This document shows positions 1-5,663 of a stretch of 5,663 nucleotides of DNA, in pieces. The translations under genes and the position numbers were made by a program. Under the pieces are notes generated by a model. That model worked only from the letters and a program-made list of their open reading frames with translations. It was not told the DNA's origin and did not search any database. The stretch spans positions 1-5,663 of the forward strand of contig CALCNB010000229.1 of the NCBI GenBank assembly GCA_937897785.1, read 5' to 3'. The stretch comes from an uncultured Cellvibrionales bacterium. Lineage in GTDB: Bacteria; Pseudomonadota; Gammaproteobacteria; Pseudomonadales; UBA7434. The stretch's first letter is position 1. Each line of letters begins with the position of its first letter.

Positions 1-539
1 AGCTTTACGAAGAAAGCCTGAGACAAAAGATTATGCAGCAGTTAGCTTATAAGTATCATGATAAAGCGGCTCGATTTGGCAGTGCAGCTAGACGGTTTGA
101 AAAACAAATTATGCTGCAGATTCTCGATGGACTTTGGAAAGAGCATCTTGCCACCATGGATCATTTGCGACAGGGTATTGGCCTTCGTGGTTACGCTGGT
201 CGAAACCCAAAGCAAGAGTACAAACGAGAGGCTTTTGAGCTATTTCAATCAATGTTACAAAACATGAAGTTTGAATTGATTCGCTTTCTTTCCTTGGTGC
301 AGGTTCAAGCAGAAGATGATCCAGATATCATTGAAAAGCAGCGACGTGAAGCGCAAGCCAAAGAATCAATCACCGCCAAGCATGAGCAGGCACAGAGTTT
401 GGCTAACGATGAGGCCGGTTCGGTTGAAGGACAAGTCACACAGCCAGTTCAGCGTCAGGGGCCTAAAGTGGGTCGCAATGAAAAGTGTCCCTGTGGTTCG
501 GGTAAAAAGTATAAACAATGCTGCGGTAAAATCAGCTAA
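1..539 (+). CDS. secA: SecA preprotein translocase ATPase, C-terminal part (5' truncated)
   Basis: SecA is the motor ATPase that drives unfolded preproteins through SecYEG at the inner membrane. Only the last 178 residues are visible; the frame is open from base 3, so the gene begins outside the window (E. coli SecA is 901 residues). Bases 3-33 encode LYEESLRQKI, matching the E. coli stretch LHEETLRERI. The helical scaffold and wing part follows, with the hallmark LWKEHLATMDHLRQGI and LRGYAGRNPKQEYKRE (about 130-230). A charged, variable linker comes next (about 310-460). The C-terminal zinc-binding tail is CPCGSGKKYKQCC at 486-524; this CxCx8CC form binds zinc and contacts SecB and phospholipids in the family. 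The tail is complete and ends KIS-stop. Nothing is abnormal in the visible part. The identification is secure; only the ATPase domains cannot be inspected here. Confidence 0.98.
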   Translation, partial: LYEESLRQKIMQQLAYKYHDKAARFGSAARRFEKQIMLQILDGLWKEHLATMDHLRQGIGLRGYAGRNPKQEYKREAFELFQSMLQNMKFELIRFLSLVQVQAEDDPDIIEKQRREAQAKESITAKHEQAQSLANDEAGSVEGQVTQPVQRQGPKVGRNEKCPCGSGKKYKQCCGKIS

Positions 540-602
540 ATATAGACCTATTAGTAACCAGATACAAAACTCTGTGGTCCATCAGTCAACGGGGTAATCC
601 TC

Positions 603-1841
603 ATGGTTTCAGCAAACCCTAAGCTACACATCCTTCCCGTCGCAGGAGTTCGTTGGGGCGTTGTTTATGCAGGTATTAAATCTTCTGCTGAGTATCCTAG
701 CAATGACCTGGCGTTAATGGAGCTGGCAAGTAGCAGTCAATGTGCTGCTGTATTCACTCAAAATGCTTTTTGTGCGGCGCCCATTACGGTGGCGAAAAAT
801 AAGCTAGCAAGCATCGTCGAGCAGAAAAATTCCAGTGCTATTTATTTGTTAATCAATTCGGGAAATGCAAATGCAGGCACAGGGGATGAAGGTTATCGTG
901 CTGCGGAGCTCAGCTGTCAATTGGTCGCTGAAAGTATCAACTGTGATGCTCAGCAAGTACTGCCATTTTCAACGGGAGTGATAGGACAATCTTTGCCGGT
1001 AGAAAAAATTCAAGCGGTAAGTGATGCATTAAATGCTTCTTTGTCGACTGACAGTTGGTCCTTAGCGGCAGAGGCAATCATGACAACGGATACCGTTGCC
1101 AAGGGCTTTAGCCGAACGATGGATATTGATGGTAAAAGTGTTACTGTTTCAGGTATCTGTAAAGGCGCTGGTATGATTCGTCCTAACATGGCCACAATGT
1201 TAGCGTATGTGGCTACTGATGCAGAGTTAGATTCGAAGAATTTAGAGGAGTTGCTCGATCATGTTGTCCAGTGTTCGTTTAACCGGATTACGGTCGATGG
1301 CGATACATCAACTAATGATGCCTGCGTTTTAGCTGCCACCGGTCAATCGGGTATTAAACTTGATAACAAGCATGATGCATGGGATGAATTTAAATCAATG
1401 CTTAGGCTATTGTTTGTTGATCTTGCCACCGCGATTATTCGTGATGCTGAAGGCGCTTCAAAGTTTATTACGATTGACGTTAAAGGGGGGCGTAGTTCTG
1501 CGGAATGTCTGCAGGTGGCTTATGCTGTGGCAGAGTCGCCTTTGGTTAAAACAGCCTTTTTTGCTAGTGATGCAAATTGGGGCCGTATTTTAGCCGCTGT
1601 TGGGCGCGCAGGGGTAGAGCACCTTGATGTCGACGTGATCGAAATTTATCTTGATCATCTGCTTATCTGTCAGCAAGGCGGTCAAGCCTCAACTTATGAT
1701 GAGCAACAGGCCATGAAAATAATGGGTCAGCAGGACATTTCAGTGACCATTGATTTGCAGCGAGGCTCTGTGGATGAGCGGGTCTGGACCAGCGATTTAT
1801 CCTTAGATTATGTGCATATTAATGCTGATTATCGAAGTTAG
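603..1841 (+). CDS. argJ: Bifunctional glutamate N-acetyltransferase / amino-acid acetyltransferase ArgJ
   Basis: ArgJ moves the acetyl group from N-acetylornithine to glutamate in the cytoplasmic arginine pathway. Bifunctional members can also use acetyl-CoA; that is family knowledge and cannot be read from sequence alone. The product has 412 residues, close to the usual 400-410. The precursor cuts itself into alpha and beta chains at an Ala-Thr bond. Here the site is NMATML, with Thr198 (codon 1194-1196) as the predicted new N-terminal nucleophile. The oxyanion-hole motif STGVIG lies at residues 123-128. The substrate-site stretch KGAGMIRPN (187-195), DGDTSTND (232-239), DANWGRI and the C-terminal NADYRS are all present. 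The ATG at 603 follows a GGGG at 591-594 with suitable spacing. The gene lies 63 nt after secA with no U-tract terminator between, and 12 nt before mutT, so co-transcription with mutT is likely. No defect is seen. Confidence 0.98.
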   Translation: MVSANPKLHILPVAGVRWGVVYAGIKSSAEYPSNDLALMELASSSQCAAVFTQNAFCAAPITVAKNKLASIVEQKNSSAIYLLINSGNANAGTGDEGYRAAELSCQLVAESINCDAQQVLPFSTGVIGQSLPVEKIQAVSDALNASLSTDSWSLAAEAIMTTDTVAKGFSRTMDIDGKSVTVSGICKGAGMIRPNMATMLAYVATDAELDSKNLEELLDHVVQCSFNRITVDGDTSTNDACVLAATGQSGIKLDNKHDAWDEFKSMLRLLFVDLATAIIRDAEGASKFITIDVKGGRSSAECLQVAYAVAESPLVKTAFFASDANWGRILAAVGRAGVEHLDVDVIEIYLDHLLICQQGGQASTYDEQQAMKIMGQQDISVTIDLQRGSVDERVWTSDLSLDYVHINADYRS

Positions 1842-1853
1842 GGAATTTGCTTC

Positions 1854-2240
1854 ATGATTCATGTTGCTGTTGGTTTGGTTCTTGATAACGACCGTGTTTT
1901 TGTCGCTCAAAGGGATCAAAATGCTCACCAAGGTGGCTTGTGGGAGTTTCCAGGTGGTAAGGTTGATGCTGGTGAGACAGTTGAAGCCGCCTTGTCTCGT
2001 GAGTTAAATGAAGAGTTAGGTATCTTTGTTGACTATGCGGAACCTGTTATGCAAATTAAGCATGATTATACCGATAAAATTGTTCTGTTAGATGTCTGGC
2101 AGATTGCTCGTTATCGGGGTGAACCTAGTGGCTGTGAGGGTCAACCGGTCAAATGGCTAGCAATAAATGAATTGCTAGCAGAACAATTTCCAGCAGCCAA
2201 TCAAGCGATTGTTGATTGGCTGGTTAGGCAATTCAGCTAA
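1854..2240 (+). CDS. mutT: MutT-type Nudix hydrolase (8-oxo-dGTP diphosphatase)
   Basis: MutT hydrolyses 8-oxo-dGTP to the monophosphate, which keeps oxidised guanine out of DNA. The 128-residue product matches the E. coli MutT length (129). The Nudix box GX5EX7REUXEEXGU is complete at residues 35-57: Gly35, Glu41, Arg49-Glu50-Leu51, Glu53-Glu54, Gly56-Ile57. The glutamates bind the catalytic metal. The preceding WEFPGG and the later EGQPVKW segment near the C-terminus also follow E. coli MutT (EFPGG, EGQPGEW), which supports MutT itself rather than a generic Nudix enzyme. The start ATG follows AGGGA at 1840-1844, which overlaps the argJ stop, with a 9-nt spacer; translation is therefore probably linked to argJ. 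The protein ends soon after the Nudix fold and has no fused ThiE-like domain, unlike the longer Nudix proteins found near argJ in Pseudomonas (recalled, not checked). Confidence 0.93.
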   Translation: MIHVAVGLVLDNDRVFVAQRDQNAHQGGLWEFPGGKVDAGETVEAALSRELNEELGIFVDYAEPVMQIKHDYTDKIVLLDVWQIARYRGEPSGCEGQPVKWLAINELLAEQFPAANQAIVDWLVRQFS

Positions 2241-2254
2241 TTAATTGATACCCT

Positions 2255-2294
2255 ATGCAGTTATATCGCTGCATCTTAGTCGGTGCTATGCACC
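2255..2294. terminator. Two small hairpins between convergent mutT and yacG (possible terminator)
   Basis: The 45-nt gap between the converging mutT and yacG stops holds ATGCAG (2255-2260) paired with CTGCAT (2269-2274) across an 8-nt spacer. The second hairpin is GGTGC-TAT-GCACC (2282-2294), which overlaps the yacG stop codon. Position and symmetry fit a bidirectional transcription end. Neither stem is followed by a U tract on either strand and both stems are short, so this is a weak call made mainly from location. Confidence 0.25.
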
Positions 2295-2483
2295 ATCTTC
2301 ACTGAATATATCTTCGTAACTGGGATTACCAGCGATGGTCTTTTCTTCGTTAGCCCAGCCTATAAAATCATTGTTTTTACAGCGCACTGAGCAAAAAGGC
2401 CGTTCGGGATAATCATTTGTCCATTTAATGCCAATGTTGCAGTTTGGGCAGTTGGATTCTAATATTTCGTTTTTCATTATCAT
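2286..2483 (-). CDS. yacG: DNA gyrase inhibitor YacG (zinc-binding)
   Basis: YacG is a small zinc protein. In E. coli it binds GyrB and blocks DNA binding by gyrase. The product has 65 residues, the same size as the E. coli protein. The four zinc ligands are clear: CPNC (Cys12, Cys15) and FCSVRC (Cys31, Cys35), followed by the conserved WANEEK (E. coli WAAEEK) and an acidic C-terminal tail. The ATG at 2483-2481 overlaps the coaE stop as ATGA, typical of translational coupling. A second in-frame ATG at 2477-2475 is possible and would drop only two residues (Met-Ile). There is no clear Shine-Dalgarno for either start, which agrees with coupling to coaE. E. coli places zapD between coaE and yacG; that gene is absent here. 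No key residue is missing. Confidence 0.94.
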   Translation of the reverse strand: MIMKNEILESNCPNCNIGIKWTNDYPERPFCSVRCKNNDFIGWANEEKTIAGNPSYEDIFSEDGA

Positions 2484-3091
2484 GGTTCTTTTGCTAAGAG
2501 TTGGTATTGTTGGTGCATGGTTTCAACTTGCTGGTATAGCTGGTCCAAGTCGCCATTATTGTCGATAATATCATCGGCTAATAAGCGCTTTTCTTTACCG
2601 TCCATCTGGGCGGCCATAATCGCGAGTACTTGCTGCTCGGTATTATTGTCTCTAGACATGGTTCGCTCGAGCTGTGTTTCGGCGGTTACATCAATGAGAC
2701 ATATTCGCTGGGTCAATTGTCGTTGACTGGTTTCAAGTAATAGGGGTGATTCGAGGATACGATAATTGGCTTCGCCTGTTTGTTGAGGCTGGCTTAATTG
2801 TTCATAAATCCTAATACCGATAAGCGGATGTGTTAGGTTTTCTAGCCAGCTTTTAGCCTCAGCGTCAGCGAAAATTAAGTGCCTTAATTGATTTCGATCT
2901 AAATGGCCACTAGCTAATAATATTTCTGGCCCAAATTTCTGCTTGATTGCCGCTAAAGCTTCAGAGCCTGGTTCAACGACTTCTCTAGCGACTGTATCGG
3001 CATTAATCACGCTGACATTCAGCGAGGCGAATTTTTTAGCTGCCGCTGTCTTGCCGCTCCCAATACCGCCTGTTAAGCCTATGATTAGCAT
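2480..3091 (-). CDS. coaE: Dephospho-CoA kinase
   Basis: CoaE phosphorylates the 3'-hydroxyl of the ribose of dephospho-CoA using ATP, the last step of coenzyme A synthesis, in the cytoplasm. The product has 203 residues (E. coli 206). The N-terminus carries the P-loop GGIGSGKT at residues 8-15. It is followed by NADTVAREVVEPG (30-42) with the conserved Asp32 and Arg36, the HPLI motif (88-91), ESPLLLE (114-120), the arginine-bearing lid stretch ERTMSRD (142-148) and the C-terminal ADDIIDNNG (172-180). The start at 3091 puts the beta-strand and P-loop at the usual distance from Met1. AGGG lies upstream on the minus strand, about 11 nt from the ATG, a rather long spacing. It is followed by yacG with a 4-nt overlap. 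The prepilin peptidase gene pilD, a frequent upstream neighbour in gammaproteobacteria, is not present. Confidence 0.97.
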   Translation of the reverse strand: MLIIGLTGGIGSGKTAAAKKFASLNVSVINADTVAREVVEPGSEALAAIKQKFGPEILLASGHLDRNQLRHLIFADAEAKSWLENLTHPLIGIRIYEQLSQPQQTGEANYRILESPLLLETSQRQLTQRICLIDVTAETQLERTMSRDNNTEQQVLAIMAAQMDGKEKRLLADDIIDNNGDLDQLYQQVETMHQQYQLLAKEP

Positions 3092-3132
3092 AGATATGAT
3101 TGCCCTGTCGTTAGCATCGAAAAAGCAATTTT

Positions 3133-3188
3133 ATGGCTTTGACTAAGTAACAGCAATGCCTGCAGAGAATAAAGCCATGGTTTATTCT
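3133..3188. repeat. Two overlapping 8-bp inverted repeats upstream of pyrB
   Basis: ATGGCTTT (3133-3140) is the reverse complement of AAAGCCAT (3171-3178), with 30 nt between. AGAATAAA (3166-3173) is the reverse complement of TTTATTCT (3181-3188), with 7 nt between. Both matches are exact over 8 bp. They share bases 3171-3173, so in RNA the two stems could not both form completely. The second is a compact dyad that could be an operator or an A+U-rich hairpin. No function is known, and the match lengths are modest for an A+T-rich spacer. Confidence 0.4.
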
Positions 3189-3239
3189 ATTTGCTCATCT
3201 TTGATGGCTGATTATTGCTCTCAAGGGCTATTCTATTAG
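3177..3239 (+). other. Short U-rich reading frame, possible leader peptide of pyrB
   Basis: The ATG at 3177 opens a 20-codon frame ending in TAG at 3237-3239. Its codons are rich in U (UAU, UCU, AUU, UUG, UUC). It lies 14 nt before the hairpin at 3254-3289 and about 140 nt before pyrB. The enteric pyrBI operon has a translated leader in which UTP-sensitive pausing controls attenuation; this layout is loosely similar. The ribosome binding site is weak (GAGA at 3165-3168, 8 nt before the ATG), and frames this short arise often by chance. I recognise no similarity to PyrL. Confidence 0.12.
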
Positions 3240-3253
3240 GCAATAATGACAGT

Positions 3254-3289
3254 CCGAGCTTTGAAGGCTTGGCCTCCTTATCTCCTCGG
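3254..3289 (+). other. Hairpin in pyrB leader region (weak attenuator candidate)
   Basis: CCGAG (3254-3258) pairs with CTCGG (3285-3289). Inside it, AAGG (3264-3267) can pair with CCTT (3276-3279), or alternatively AGGC (3265-3268) with GCCT (3272-3275) around a 3-nt loop. The outer and inner stems are separated by an internal loop of 5 nt on each side. The hairpin is followed by only three U residues and then AGAC, so it is not a good intrinsic terminator. It also contains CCTCCTT (3273-3279 or so), complementary to a Shine-Dalgarno sequence. Confidence 0.2.
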
Positions 3290-3369
3290 TTTAGACTAAG
3301 TTATCTTGTATTTATCGGTTTGTGTAAGTTGCCGACTCAAGATCGTTAATTCAAGGCAATCATTTGAGT

Positions 3370-3373
3370 GGAG
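3370..3373 (+). promoter_or_regulatory. Ribosome binding site that sets the pyrB start
   Basis: GGAG sits 8 nt before the ATG at 3382, an ideal spacing. An in-frame TTG at 3364 would add six residues (initiator Met plus SGVCS), but this GGAG would then lie inside the coding sequence. The ATG at 3382 is therefore preferred. Confidence 0.75.
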
Positions 3374-3381
3374 TATGCTCG

Positions 3382-4398
3382 ATGGACTTTATTGGTAGTC
3401 ATATCTTGTCGATTGATCAGTTTGAACGCGCTGATATTGACCACATTTTTTCAGTCGCTAGGATGATGGAGCCCTATGCGCATCGCCATCAGGTGACAAA
3501 GGTGTTGGACGGTGCAATATTAGGCAATATGTTCTTTGAGCCCAGCACGCGTACTCGGGTCAGTTTTGGCTGTGCGTTTAATCTGCTTGGCGGTGAAGTC
3601 AGAGAAACCACCGGTTTTGAGAACTCGGCTCTCGCTAAAGGTGAATCGCTTTATGACACCGCCCGAGTACTCAGTGGCTATAGTGATGTGATTGCCATGC
3701 GACACCCTGCGAGTGGGTCAGTTGCCGAGTTTGCGAGCGCTAGTCGCGTACCGGTCATTAATGGTGGTGACGGAGCGAATGAGCACCCGACGCAAGCGCT
3801 ATTGGATCTGTACACCATCGAGAAAGAATTAAAGTCCAGTGGCCGCAGTCTCGATGGCCTTAGAATCGGTATGATTGGCGACTTGAAACACGGTCGTACC
3901 GTCCACTCGCTGGCAAAATTGCTCTGCTGTTATAAAAATATTAATTTACAGCTGGTTTCGCCCGATGCCTTGCAAATGCCTGGCGAGCTTGTTGAATTAC
4001 TTCGTTCGACAGGTCATCAGGTCACTATTTCAGATAATTTAGCTTCTAGTATTGCGCATGTTGATATTGTTTATTCCACTCGTATTCAAGAAGAGCGATT
4101 TTTATCTCAACAAGAAGCCGATCTTTACCGAGGCAAGTTTCGTTTAAATCAATCGGTATATACCAAACATTGTGAGCCTAACACTGTCATTATGCATCCC
4201 TTACCACGTGATTCCCGTGCTGAGGCAAATGAGTTAGACAGTGACTTGAATGAAAATCCTAATTTGGCAATTTTTCGACAGACCGATAACGGTGTTGTCT
4301 TAAGGATGGCTTTATTTGCCCTAGTGCTCGATGTTGTAAACTTAGTTGATAAGTCAGCAAAGCCTGTTAATTGGTATACCGGCAGTCGTTTCCAGTAA
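3382..4398 (+). CDS. pyrB: Aspartate carbamoyltransferase, catalytic chain
   Basis: The enzyme joins carbamoyl phosphate and aspartate to form N-carbamoyl-aspartate, the committed step of pyrimidine synthesis. From the ATG at 3382 the protein has 338 residues. The carbamoyl-phosphate site STRTR is at 55-59; the 80s-loop lysine is Lys86; MRHP is 106-109; HPTQ is 135-138; GRTVHS with the aspartate-binding arginine Arg172 is 171-176; TRIQEER (Arg234, Gln236) is 233-239; HPLPR is 272-276. All expected catalytic residues are present. It is longer than the E. coli catalytic chain (311), with an extra C-terminal tail ending PVNWYTGSRF-Gln. It resembles the roughly 339-residue stand-alone form I recall from Shewanella. 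No pyrI regulatory-chain gene or pyrC-like gene follows; murJ starts 46 nt downstream. Control may act through the 290-nt upstream region. Confidence 0.97.
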   Translation: MDFIGSHILSIDQFERADIDHIFSVARMMEPYAHRHQVTKVLDGAILGNMFFEPSTRTRVSFGCAFNLLGGEVRETTGFENSALAKGESLYDTARVLSGYSDVIAMRHPASGSVAEFASASRVPVINGGDGANEHPTQALLDLYTIEKELKSSGRSLDGLRIGMIGDLKHGRTVHSLAKLLCCYKNINLQLVSPDALQMPGELVELLRSTGHQVTISDNLASSIAHVDIVYSTRIQEERFLSQQEADLYRGKFRLNQSVYTKHCEPNTVIMHPLPRDSRAEANELDSDLNENPNLAIFRQTDNGVVLRMALFALVLDVVNLVDKSAKPVNWYTGSRFQ

Positions 4399-4444
4399 AG
4401 TATCGTCATAATAATGCAGATTAATGTCATTTGATGGCCAGTTT

Positions 4445-5663
4445 ATGCGTGATTCCCAGACAGACAAGCAGCCCGAGACTTCAAAAAATTTATTGAGTTC
4501 TAGCTTTGTTGTTAGTTTGATGACCTTTATTTCTAGAGTCTTGGGGTTGGCGCGGGATGTTGTAATTGCGATCACTGTTGGTGCCAGCGGTTTTGCAGAT
4601 GCCTTTTTTGTTGCTTTTAAAATTCCACAATTCTTACGTCGTTTATTTGCGGAAGGTGCGTTTGCACAAGCTTTTGTGCCGGTCCTATCTGAATATCGCC
4701 AGCAATACGAATCTAACGGCAATGTTGCTGCTGTTAAAAGTTTAATTAATGCGGTATGTGGTGTATTGGGTGGTTCTTTGTTTATGTTAGTCGGCCTTGT
4801 GGTGCTGGCCTCGCCGTTAGTCACCATGTTATTTGCGCCTGGCTTTATTAGCCAGCCAGAAAAGTTTGCCATGACCGAGCAAATGTTACGGATAACTTTT
4901 CCTTATTTGTTGCTTATTTCTATGACCGGTTTTGCTGGCGCAATTCTGAATAGTTATGATCGCTTTGTGGTACCTGCATTTACACCAGTATTGCTTAATT
5001 TGTCACTGATTGGCTTCGCTTTATTTGCTACGCCGTTCTTTTCAGTTCCTGTTTACGCCTTGGCGTGGGCGGTATTATTTGCCGGCTGTATACAGCTATT
5101 ATTTCAATTACCTTTCTTGCGTCAATTGGATCGCCTTCCTTCGCCGCGATGGGATACTCAGCATGAGGGAGTGAAGAAAATTGCGCTGTTGATGGTGCCG
5201 GCTATATTCGGCGTTTCTGTTAGTCAGATTAATTTATTGCTCGATACCGTGTTGGCCTCTTTTTTACCGACCGGCAGTGTCTCTTGGCTCTATTATTCTG
5301 ACCGTCTAGTAGAGCTGCCGTTGGGCGTTTTTGGAATTGCTATTGCCACGGTTATTTTACCCAGTCTGTCTCGACTGCAACTGCAAAATATACCTATACC
5401 CTCTGATGCTAACGGGAGTGAGCAGGGACATTTCTTGGTCTCGGCCGCTCAGTTTCGAGATACCTTAGAATGGGCACTGCGTGCTATTACAATAGTAGCC
5501 ATTCCAGCAACTGCAGCGTTATGGCTGTTGGCAACACCTATTTTATTTACCCTTTTTCAATATCAGGCTATGACGCCAGTGGATGTGGGCATGGCGGCTG
5601 TGAGCCTTCAGGCTTACAGCTTGGGCCTAATGGCTTTTATGGCAATTAAAGTATTAGCGACCG
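4445..5663 (+). CDS. murJ: Lipid II flippase MurJ (MviN), N-terminal part (3' truncated)
   Basis: MurJ flips the peptidoglycan precursor lipid II across the inner membrane. It is a MOP-superfamily protein, normally with 14 membrane helices. About 406 residues are visible out of roughly 510-530; the gene runs off the right edge. Residues essential in E. coli are conserved: SRVLGLARD gives Arg31 and Arg37 (E. coli Arg18, Arg24), ADAFFVAFK gives Asp52 and Lys59 (Asp39, Lys46), then LRRLFAEGAFAQAFVP. YYSDRLVELP carries Asp286, Arg287 and Glu290 (Asp269, Arg270, Glu273). Hydrophobic helices alternate with short loops throughout. The N-terminus has a hydrophilic tail about 13 residues longer than E. 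coli MurJ. An upstream in-frame ATG at 4424 would add seven residues; neither start has a strong ribosome binding site. A cytoplasmic-type loop after LPSLSRLQ is somewhat longer than in E. coli. The gene lies 46 nt after pyrB and is probably co-transcribed with it. Confidence 0.96.
   Translation, partial: MRDSQTDKQPETSKNLLSSSFVVSLMTFISRVLGLARDVVIAITVGASGFADAFFVAFKIPQFLRRLFAEGAFAQAFVPVLSEYRQQYESNGNVAAVKSLINAVCGVLGGSLFMLVGLVVLASPLVTMLFAPGFISQPEKFAMTEQMLRITFPYLLLISMTGFAGAILNSYDRFVVPAFTPVLLNLSLIGFALFATPFFSVPVYALAWAVLFAGCIQLLFQLPFLRQLDRLPSPRWDTQHEGVKKIALLMVPAIFGVSVSQINLLLDTVLASFLPTGSVSWLYYSDRLVELPLGVFGIAIATVILPSLSRLQLQNIPIPSDANGSEQGHFLVSAAQFRDTLEWALRAITIVAIPATAALWLLATPILFTLFQYQAMTPVDVGMAAVSLQAYSLGLMAFMAIKVLAT

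Larger units (their letters stand above)
3092..3381. other. Divergent intergenic region between coaE and pyrB
   Basis: These 290 nt separate the coaE start (minus strand) from the pyrB start (plus strand) and must hold the promoters for both, unless coaE is read from further right. I could not find a sigma-70 promoter with good -35 and -10 boxes at 16-18 nt spacing on either strand; TTGACT at 3139-3144 lacks a suitable -10. No reading frame looks like a conserved protein, including the tail of pilD. The region contains two overlapping inverted repeats (3133-3188), a short U-rich frame (3177-3239), a hairpin (3254-3289), and ACTCAA (3335-3340) complementary to TTGAGT (3364-3369) just before the pyrB ribosome binding site. 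The length and structure would fit a regulated pyrB leader, but this is inference. Confidence 0.6.

Noticed and set aside
58..597. Alternative-frame open stretches inside and just after secA
   Set aside because: They overlap the conserved SecA frame; the one ending at 597 has no independent ribosome binding site or motif.
540..602. Possible terminator between secA and argJ
   Set aside because: Only short imperfect pairing (ACCA with TGGT around 557-582) and no U tract; not supportable as a terminator.
1485..1490. Run of six G inside argJ as a possible slippage or phase-variation tract
   Set aside because: The frame is intact on both sides and encodes the expected Lys-Gly-Gly region; six bases is short for phase variation, and ArgJ is not a surface protein.
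2517..3146. Plus-strand open frames antisense to coaE
   Set aside because: They lie opposite a clearly conserved gene, have no family motif, and are explained as shadows of coaE codon use.
3134..3151. Five-codon frame starting at the ATG at 3134 as a leader peptide
   Set aside because: No ribosome binding site, extremely short and no regulatory codon pattern; likely chance.
3193..3300. Minus-strand open stretch with a perfect AAGGAGG (complement of about 3273-3279) in the spacer
   Set aside because: No ATG, GTG or TTG lies at a workable distance after it; the stretch is only about 35 codons between stops, and its translation resembles no protein I know, including the C-terminus of PilD.
4149..4872. 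Minus-strand open frames opposite the end of pyrB and the start of murJ
   Set aside because: The plus strand encodes unmistakable PyrB and MurJ here; the antisense translations show no recognisable domain.

Overview
The window is chromosomal housekeeping DNA of a gammaproteobacterium with mid-range G+C (judged by eye, not counted). The protein sequences resemble Escherichia coli, Shewanella and Pseudomonas orthologues. The gene order secA-argJ-mutT and the overlapping coaE-yacG pair are gammaproteobacterial arrangements. I cannot name a genus. I see no mobile element, CRISPR array, tRNA, rRNA or phage gene.

Layout: (1) 1-2240, plus strand: the 3' end of secA (protein export ATPase), then argJ (arginine biosynthesis), then mutT (nucleotide-pool sanitation), with gaps of 63 and 12 nt and no clear terminator between them. 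(2) 2241-2285: a 45-nt convergent gap with two small hairpins. (3) 2286-3091, minus strand: coaE (last step of coenzyme A synthesis) and yacG (zinc protein, gyrase inhibitor), overlapping by 4 nt. (4) 3092-3381: a 290-nt divergent intergenic region with no convincing gene. It carries overlapping inverted repeats, a short U-rich reading frame and a G+C-richer hairpin, and it ends in the pyrB ribosome binding site. (5) 3382-5663, plus strand: pyrB (aspartate transcarbamoylase of the roughly 338-residue type), then murJ (lipid II flippase), which runs off the right edge.

The genes serve unrelated core functions: secretion, arginine and pyrimidine synthesis (both draw on carbamoyl phosphate), CoA, replication control and cell wall. 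All the complete genes look intact, with their family motifs in place. I found no new multi-gene system. The part least explained by known genes is the coaE-pyrB intergenic region, whose layout loosely resembles a pyrimidine attenuation leader but lacks a proper U tract. The absence of pilD beside coaE and the placement of pyrB directly before murJ suggest a local rearrangement compared with familiar genomes.
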